Shown: piece by piece, positions 29,626 to 34,557 of the stretch
Layout: the number at the start of each line of letters is the position of its first letter
How positions within the stretch are numbered: position 1 is the stretch's first letter
NCBI GenBank assembly: GCA_024196135.1
Contig: JAMQCK010000241.1
Location: 1 to 34,557, forward strand
Length of the DNA: 34,557 bases
Direction of reading: 5' to 3'
Source: Pleurotus ostreatus/Saccharomyces cerevisiae fusant
Lineage: Eukaryota; Opisthokonta
The notes under the pieces: generated by a model
The model's input: the letters and a program-made list of their open reading frames with translations, nothing else
What the model was told of the DNA's origin: nothing
The model's database searches: none
Translations under genes and position numbers: made by a program

Positions 29626-30156
29626 TTAGAAGGGAGCTCTCAGAAGCACCAAAGACGGCGTACAATCGTCATCAGAGTCCCAATGTACCAGCGCCCTACC
29701 GGGTCCGAAAGCGCCATCTGCCCACTCGGACTCGTGCAGCCGTAGATTTTGCATGAAATCTGCGACGTCGTCCATGTCGCTCCTATCGTACGTCCCCCAC
29801 CTGGTCGAATACACATTGCCCGGATAGAGGTCCGTCGTTTGATTAGATTTTTCCTTCCTCCTCTTCTTCGCCTCCTTCCAACGGGCATTCGCCATCGTCC
29901 GCTCGTGTTTAGCGTAGGCTTGGCGTACCTGCGGGACCGTAACCTCAGTGTCGAGCGTCGCATTTGTGATTCCGATGCGCTGGAAGCACTCTTCGGGAAT
30001 TGTAGATATGCCATATACGTCGCCAATCTCCGATATCTTGACGGTCAGGCGGCCATCTGGGTGGAATGGGCCATCCGCTACCCTGTAGCCCTTGTTCTTG
30101 CGCGTTAGACGTAAGCCGTTTTCACTGGGGAAGGCCTTCTTCTTATTTCTATCCAT
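29626..30156 (-). CDS. Small unknown protein, family member 1
   Basis: One exon, 176 residues from the first ATG (MDRNKKKAFPSENG); the frame is open further upstream without an ATG. The core FHPDGRLTVKISEIGDVYGI, ECFQRIGITNATLDTEVTVP and QVRQAYAKHERT is shared with the next gene (30571-30837) and with the broken copy at 33.9 kb: an I-x-I-x-x-I/A-x-VYG strand, a C-F-x-R-x-G motif, then a (T)P-x-Q-L/V-R-x-A helix. After a basic linker (KEAKKRRKEK) the C-terminus is acidic (RSDMDDVADFMQNL, VHWDSDDD). No signal peptide or enzyme motif. Not recognised as a named family; possibly lineage-specific. Confidence 0.55.
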   Translation of the reverse strand: MDRNKKKAFPSENGLRLTRKNKGYRVADGPFHPDGRLTVKISEIGDVYGISTIPEECFQRIGITNATLDTEVTVPQVRQAYAKHERTMANARWKEAKKRRKEKSNQTTDLYPGNVYSTRWGTYDRSDMDDVADFMQNLRLHESEWADGAFGPGRALVHWDSDDDCTPSLVLLRAPF

Positions 30157-30570
30157 CCGCTTTAGCACCGTCGCGGCGAGGAAAGACGAACGCACTTCTT
30201 GTTGGCCATAGCAAAACCGTCGCACGGACTTTACAGGAGTAGGGCGTCGCACGACTTGCGCACTTCAGCGAGTTCAGGGCAGGAAGCAAGAGAGGCCTAG
30301 GCTAAACAGGCCTTCAGGCGTGGGTAGAAGAAGCGCAGGTCATGAGATAAATCTCATCATTCGTCTGAACCGTACTAGGATTCAGAAGCACAAGGGAGCA
30401 GGACATATATGCCAGAATTAAGTCACTCGTGTGAAGAAATGGTGTCCAGCAACGAATCTGTATCCTGGGCTCGTAGTCAGTATAGCGAATGGATATCAGA
30501 GACAGCACGTACACAATTCCCCTAATCTAAATACTGCTCTTGTACGCTGTCACGGCGCAGGGCGAGCACT
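30157..30570. other. Intergenic region between small family members 1 and 2
   Basis: About 410 bases. No TATA box in the right place and no further gene seen. Short open frames only. Confidence 0.35.
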
Positions 30571-30837
30571 TCAAGATCCAATCTCGTCGTCCGACCCCGA
30601 GAATTCCGCAGGTACTGGAGCCTCATGTAGTTCGTAACTCTTGCGCGCCGCACGTAGTTGCTCAGGCGTAACACGAGACGCCTCGAAGGCGTATATGCTG
30701 ACCCCGACGCGTCGAAAGCAGCCCAGAGGGATGTCGAGCGCGGGTAACCCGTACACAAACGCGATCTGAGAGATCTTGATGTACGGTTGACCGTTGGGGT
30801 GTTTCTCTTTGGGTTTTTCTACTTCATTGACCGCCAT
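30571..30837 (-). CDS. Small unknown protein, family member 2 (short form)
   Basis: One exon, 88 residues, ATG at 30837 with good context (gtcATGgc). MAVNEVEKPKEKHPNGQPY is followed by IKISQIAFVYGLPALDIP, GCFRRVGVSIYAFEASRVTP and EQLRAARKSYELHE, colinear with member 1. It ends shortly after the shared core with a brief acidic tail (EFSGSDDEIGS) and lacks the basic linker and long acidic end of member 1. Same strand as member 1, 414 bases apart, so a tandem duplication followed by C-terminal shortening is likely. Function unknown. Confidence 0.5.
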   Translation of the reverse strand: MAVNEVEKPKEKHPNGQPYIKISQIAFVYGLPALDIPLGCFRRVGVSIYAFEASRVTPEQLRAARKSYELHEAPVPAEFSGSDDEIGS

Positions 30838-31609
30838 GACCGATGGTTCAGCGCACCCACTAGTGCTGCCCCTACTGCTGCCTGATACACGACTGCCGCT
30901 GAAGTCGTCCGTGGTGAGCCACCTATGGGAACCGTTCCTCGGGGCGTCTCCACGATGCTTGCGTCGTCATTTTATTCGGACAGCGAAGCGAGAGCAAGTC
31001 CGCATGATGGCAGGAGCCAGAGTGAGTCCGGCAAGTGCCGACGCACCACGTGCGTCCAAATCGGAAATTTAGGGTGACTCACAGTCACACAGTTCGAACC
31101 TTGACCACAACCTGCATACACATACATGCGGCGCACAGCTCCTTCATGCTCGCCTCTAAGCAGTGCGCGCCGCTGGAAATACGGCTGCATAACCCTCTGA
31201 TAGCTATCTCATCGATCCTGGGATCGCGAATGAAGACGTGACTGCGATGGCACTGTGAACCTCCGGGTGCAGCCTTAGACCCGCCGCTCATGTCGTTATG
31301 GCCAGGTTCACCTGACTAGCGGCTCATTGTAGGTCGCTGCATCGATGAATATGCCTCATTGATATCCATATAAGGGCGAAACAAGGACAGGTAATATACA
31401 CGAGGCACGATACCCGCAGGCAGCCTGCGGCGCAAACCCTATCGTGCTCTATTGTTTCTTGATCTCGGCTCCCGCGCTCTCAGCAGAGCATCGGCTATGA
31501 CATCCACTTGGCAAAGTCAGCTCTCTTATATATGCCCTCGCCCTCTTATCCAGCCTAATCCACGAGCTCTTCCTTCAGCGCTCACCTCACTGGCAGGTCC
31601 TCCGTCGCG
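30838..31609. other. Intergenic region with the P450 promoter
   Basis: 770 bases between divergent genes. TATATA at 31527-31532, about 80 bases before the P450 ATG, is a good core promoter. The remainder shows no gene; I checked a ttcgaacc word near 31093 as a possible tRNA box and found no arms. Confidence 0.5.
31527..31532 (+). promoter_or_regulatory. TATA box of the P450 gene
   Basis: TATATA 78 bases upstream of ATG 31610. Confidence 0.5.
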
Positions 31610-33639
31610 ATGACACTGCACGCGTTGCTTGTCATCCTTGCATCTGCATTGCTTCTCTGGAGGATATTATCGCGAAAGCGCCCTTCTCGACCTCCTGGAC
31701 CGGCGGGGTATCCGGTTGTAGGCAACCTCTTTGACATGCCCCTCGGCGGCTGGGAATGGGAGACCTTCACTCGATGGGCTGAACAATACGGTACGTTCAT
31801 CTCATAATATCTGTACATTCTCTCACTAACTCGCTTTAAAGGCCCTATCGTCTCGATTCGCATCCTCGGTCGTACTGTCGTCATCGTCAACTCCTACGAC
31901 AAAGCGTACGAGATGATGGAGCGGAAAAGCCAAATGTACTCTTCACGACCACGCCTCACGATGCCTGCCGAACTCATGGAATGGGGAGACGGACTTGCGT
32001 TCGTTGAGTATGGCCCGCGTCTGCGTGCGTATCGGCGCATTTTTCACCGCGAGCTGGGCAGCCGCGAGGCGGTGAGCGCCTACGCGCATCTGCAGGAGGC
32101 GCATGCGAAGAGTTTTGCGCGCAACTGTTGGCGGGAGCCGGAGCGATTCAGGGAGCATGCAGTGCAGTGAGTGGAGTCTCCGTACTCCATGACTTACTTC
32201 ATCTACTCAATTTCTCGACAGCATGTCCGGATCACTCGTCCTCGCCGTCGCTTATGGTGCGTCTGAGCCTTCGTTCGCCTTCGCTCCCCTCATGGCATCT
32301 TTAGGATATCACGCAAAGCCCGACAACGACCCCATCGTACGCGCCGCCAATGACGCTATTGAAGTATTCAACCTGGCGGCGTCGCCTTCTGCGTACCTCG
32401 TGAACCTGATCCCGGCATGTTCGTCCTCCTAGCCTGCGCTGACCTGTCAGAGTTCTGAATGACGCGCAGTGAAGTACGTCCCGGAGTGGGTGCCCGGTGC
32501 GAGGTTCAAGAGGCAGGCGCGGGTGTGGCGTCCGCTCTACGGTCGCATGGTCGATGCGCCGTTCGAGTTCGTCAAGGATTCGCTGGTGAGTGCTGTACAA
32601 TATATTGCTCACTCACGTCTCACGCGAACGAGGCAGAAGTCGCATAGCGTCGAACCATCATTTGTGGCAAAGGCATTATCGGCGGCGACGTCGAAGGAAC
32701 AGGAAGAAATCATCAAGCACGCAGCTGGCTCAATGTTCGTGGGTGCGTAGCAACTTCTTCCTTCAAGCGACCATAGCTAACACCATGTCTCAGCCGGCAG
32801 CGAGACGACGGCCCTCGTCATTCACGCATTCTTCTTTTTCATGGTCTTGCATCCCGAAGTGCAGACGAGAGCTCAAGCCGAAGTTGACACGGTCATTGGC
32901 CGTGATGCGAGGTTGCCTGAGATACAGGATCGAAACAGGCTCCCATACGTCGACGCGCTGTGCAAGGAGATGCTGCGCTATCACCCACCGGGTCCATGCA
33001 GTGAGTCGGGCGTGAAACTACTCTTGAAGTCCATGGCTGACGAAGTCAGGTCTGCCGCACGCAAGTACGCAAGACGATGTTCAGGACGGGTACCTCATAC
33101 CGAAGGGCAGCACCATAATTCCTAATATCTGGTGAAACGTGTGACTTGTCAGCGGCTCTCTTCGGCGGCTGATTTTATTACTTACGAAGGAAAATGAGCC
33201 GCGATACTGCTGTCTATTCCGACGCAGATACATTCGACCCGGAACGCTTTCTCGGTCCCACGCCAGAGCAAGATCCTAGGGGATATGTCTATGGGTACGC
33301 CTTCTCTCGTTCGCAGGTCGGCTGAACGTGGACTCACCATCGAATCCGCCAGTTTCGGTCGCCGCATCTGCCCGGGAAGATTACTGGCAGACGCATCTAT
33401 CTTCATCACTATTGCCGTGTGCTTGGTGACCTTCGATATAAGAGCGGAAGGAGCGCTTCCTGAATATAAGACGACTGGCGGGCCGATAAAGTGAGTCGCG
33501 TTGCTGTCCCCTGCGCGCGAGTTGTGGCTGACTCCTGTCTAGTCACATATGTCCCTTCAAGTGTGCCATAACTCCGCGGCACGATGATGATGTGATGGTC
33601 AGACTGCTTGGGGATTGTGGTCCTTCGACGTCTGCATAG
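31610..33639 (+). CDS. Cytochrome P450 monooxygenase
   Basis: Eleven exons (31610-31790, 31842-32166, 32222-32256, 32305-32418, 32470-32585, 32637-32742, 32794-33000, 33050-33131, 33190-33294, 33353-33490, 33543-33639) join to 501 residues, the usual length. An N-terminal membrane anchor (LHALLVILASALLLWRIL) precedes the Pro hinge RPSRPPGPAGYPVVGN. The I-helix oxygen motif is AGSETT (about 293-298), the K-helix E-x-x-R is KEMLR, the PERF motif is FDPERF (404-409), and the heme loop is FGRRICPG with Cys-430. All key residues are present. The sequence style resembles the basidiomycete P450s often annotated as O-methylsterigmatocystin oxidoreductase-like; the substrate cannot be told. Should be ER-anchored and need a P450 reductase. 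No other secondary-metabolism gene nearby. Confidence 0.92.
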
Positions 33640-33892
33640 ACACCATTCCAAATTACGCGTGCGGCTTCGATTTTGGGACGACCAAACGGTGAATATGTAG
33701 AAGTACAAAGCAGACGATCAAAGCCGCGATCAAAGGAGGAAGTGATTGCATAGTAGCGAGCATGGAGGACATGACCATCGCCAGTAGTAATTTATGATCT
33801 GATTTCGACGAGCGGTTCGATACGGTTCACTAAGCTTGCGGTCAGAAGAGCAGTCGAACGATAAAGAAGCACCACGCACAATTTGCGACCCA
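33640..33892. other. Convergent intergenic region after the P450
   Basis: 253 bases between the P450 stop and the stop of family member 3; presumably both 3' UTRs. Nothing else seen. Confidence 0.35.
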
Positions 33893-34330
33893 CTAGTCGT
33901 CCCAGTGCTTGTACGCCGTTCCCGGCGCAACGCAACCGAACCCAGACCCAATCAGTTCCACCAGATCGTGAAGATCGTCATCCGAGTATTCGTATCTCCG
34001 ATACAGTCCAGTCCGGGGCCGGAATCCATCATCCGAGCCCCAGTGGTCCGGGTCATCCGAGTCGTCAGAAGGATCTGAAGGATCTGACGGGTCTGTGGGG
34101 ACCTCAGGCTTCGAAGGGCCAGCTTCGGCCTCGCGCCTCCTCACATCCTCCTGCAGACGTTTGCGAGCCGCCTTGAGCTGTCCGGGGGTTATCAGGGTGG
34201 CGGGACTCGCGCTCTTCAGGCCGGTCTGCTTGAAGATGGGGATGGTGGGGATGTCGACCGAGGTCTGGTATACGAGTGCGATGTGGAATTCGGGTTTTCG
34301 GCGATCGCCGCACGCGCACGTGACCAGCGC
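33893..34330 (-). pseudogene. Small unknown protein, family member 3, without a start codon
   Basis: Open frame of 145 codons on the minus strand from just after an in-frame TAA (34331-34333) to the stop at 33893. It contains FHIALVYQTSVDIPTIPIF and ITPGQLKAARKRLQEDVRR, colinear with members 1 and 2, then an acidic Pro-Ser-Asp repeat and an end resembling member 1 (YSDDDLHDLVEL, AYKHWDD). There is no ATG in frame. A TATATAAG sits at 34331-34338 directly upstream, so the usual leader (MxxNxxK...) seems deleted between promoter and core. I looked for an upstream exon in the remaining 220 bases and found none that keeps the frame. Either a 5'-truncated pseudogene or a gene with an unusual start. 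Confidence 0.5.
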
Positions 34331-34338
34331 TTATATAC

Positions 34339-34557
34339 CGCGTTTTTGTAGATTTTTACCTTATCCGTTTATCCTCGTACCACCATACAGGACAACCGGA
34401 ACACACTCTATTCTTGCTGGACTCGAGGCAACAGACGACTACAACAACACAAACGGATCCTAGCCAGTCCAGCCGGCTAGTAAAACATAGGGCTGAAGAA
34501 GGCCGCGCTCACTCCGCGATGTGAGCCGCCTTGTCGTCATCACGAGTCCCCGACCGC
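34339..34557. other. Right edge of window
   Basis: About 220 bases beyond the TATA-like motif of family member 3. No gene seen within the window; a gene could start beyond the edge. Confidence 0.3.

Noticed and set aside
31081..31110. Possible tRNA B-box (ttcgaacc)
   Set aside because: Flanks do not form the stems of a tRNA.
31610..33639. P450 as a pseudogene, because single frames are short and interrupted
   Set aside because: All eleven exons join with standard splice sites into 501 residues with every key motif.

Overview
The window looks like nuclear DNA of a filamentous basidiomycete (Agaricomycetes). It is GC-rich. Genes are packed on both strands and split by many introns of about 50-70 bases with GTRNGY donors and YAG acceptors. 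The gene families fit as well: a DUF6535 membrane protein, a Ser-rich secreted protein with a Cys tail, a multi-exon P450 and a multi-PH protein of the Spo71 type. I joined exons by hand; every joined frame closes exactly at a stop codon.

Layout. 0.1-2.3 kb: universal stress protein (+). 2.7-3.5 kb: secreted DJ-1/PfpI protein A (-). 4.3-6.0 kb: divergent pair of a short coiled-coil SCOC/Slo1-like protein (-) and the proteasome ubiquitin receptor Rpn13 (+). 6.3-10.3 kb: Spo71-like multi-PH protein (+). 10.5-12.5 kb: divergent pair of mitochondrial ribosomal protein uS12m (-) and SUMO ligase Nse2/Mms21 (+). 12.9-14.3 kb: DUF6535 membrane protein (+). 15.1-16.3 kb: Ser-rich secreted protein (+). 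16.7-17.5 kb: DJ-1/PfpI protein B (+), a paralogue of A with the same intron position. 17.7-18.9 kb: splicing factor Isy1 (-). 19.2-21.4 kb: secreted endonuclease/exonuclease/phosphatase-fold nuclease (-). 27.5-29.1 kb: NAPE-PLD-like metallo-beta-lactamase enzyme (-). 29.6-30.8 kb: two members of a small unknown protein family (-). 31.6-33.6 kb: intact 11-exon P450 (+). 33.9-34.3 kb: a third, start-less member of the small family (-).

The most unusual part is 21.96-26.05 kb. It has no credible protein gene and carries seven good copies and one decayed copy of a structured element of about 90-140 bases, in tandem units of roughly 0.6-0.7 kb. Read on the minus strand, each copy folds into the nested double pseudoknot of hepatitis-delta-virus-like (HDV-like) ribozymes: order P1, P2, P3, L3, P3', P1', P4, P4', P2'. 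L3 is U-N-N-N-C-G-Y, J4/2 reads GGCCAA (fitting G-C-N-A-A), and a two-pair P1.1 is possible. P1, P3, P4 and an extra J1/2 hairpin show compensatory changes among copies. The first P1 base is C rather than the usual G, so self-cleavage is not assured. Several copies are also framed by splice-site-like sequences. I infer a tandem satellite, or a spliced non-coding transcript, built from HDV-fold RNA modules.

The remaining genes are mostly unconnected housekeeping genes (proteasome, mitochondrial ribosome, SMC5/6, spliceosome) mixed with secreted or accessory ones. I see no biosynthetic cluster around the P450.
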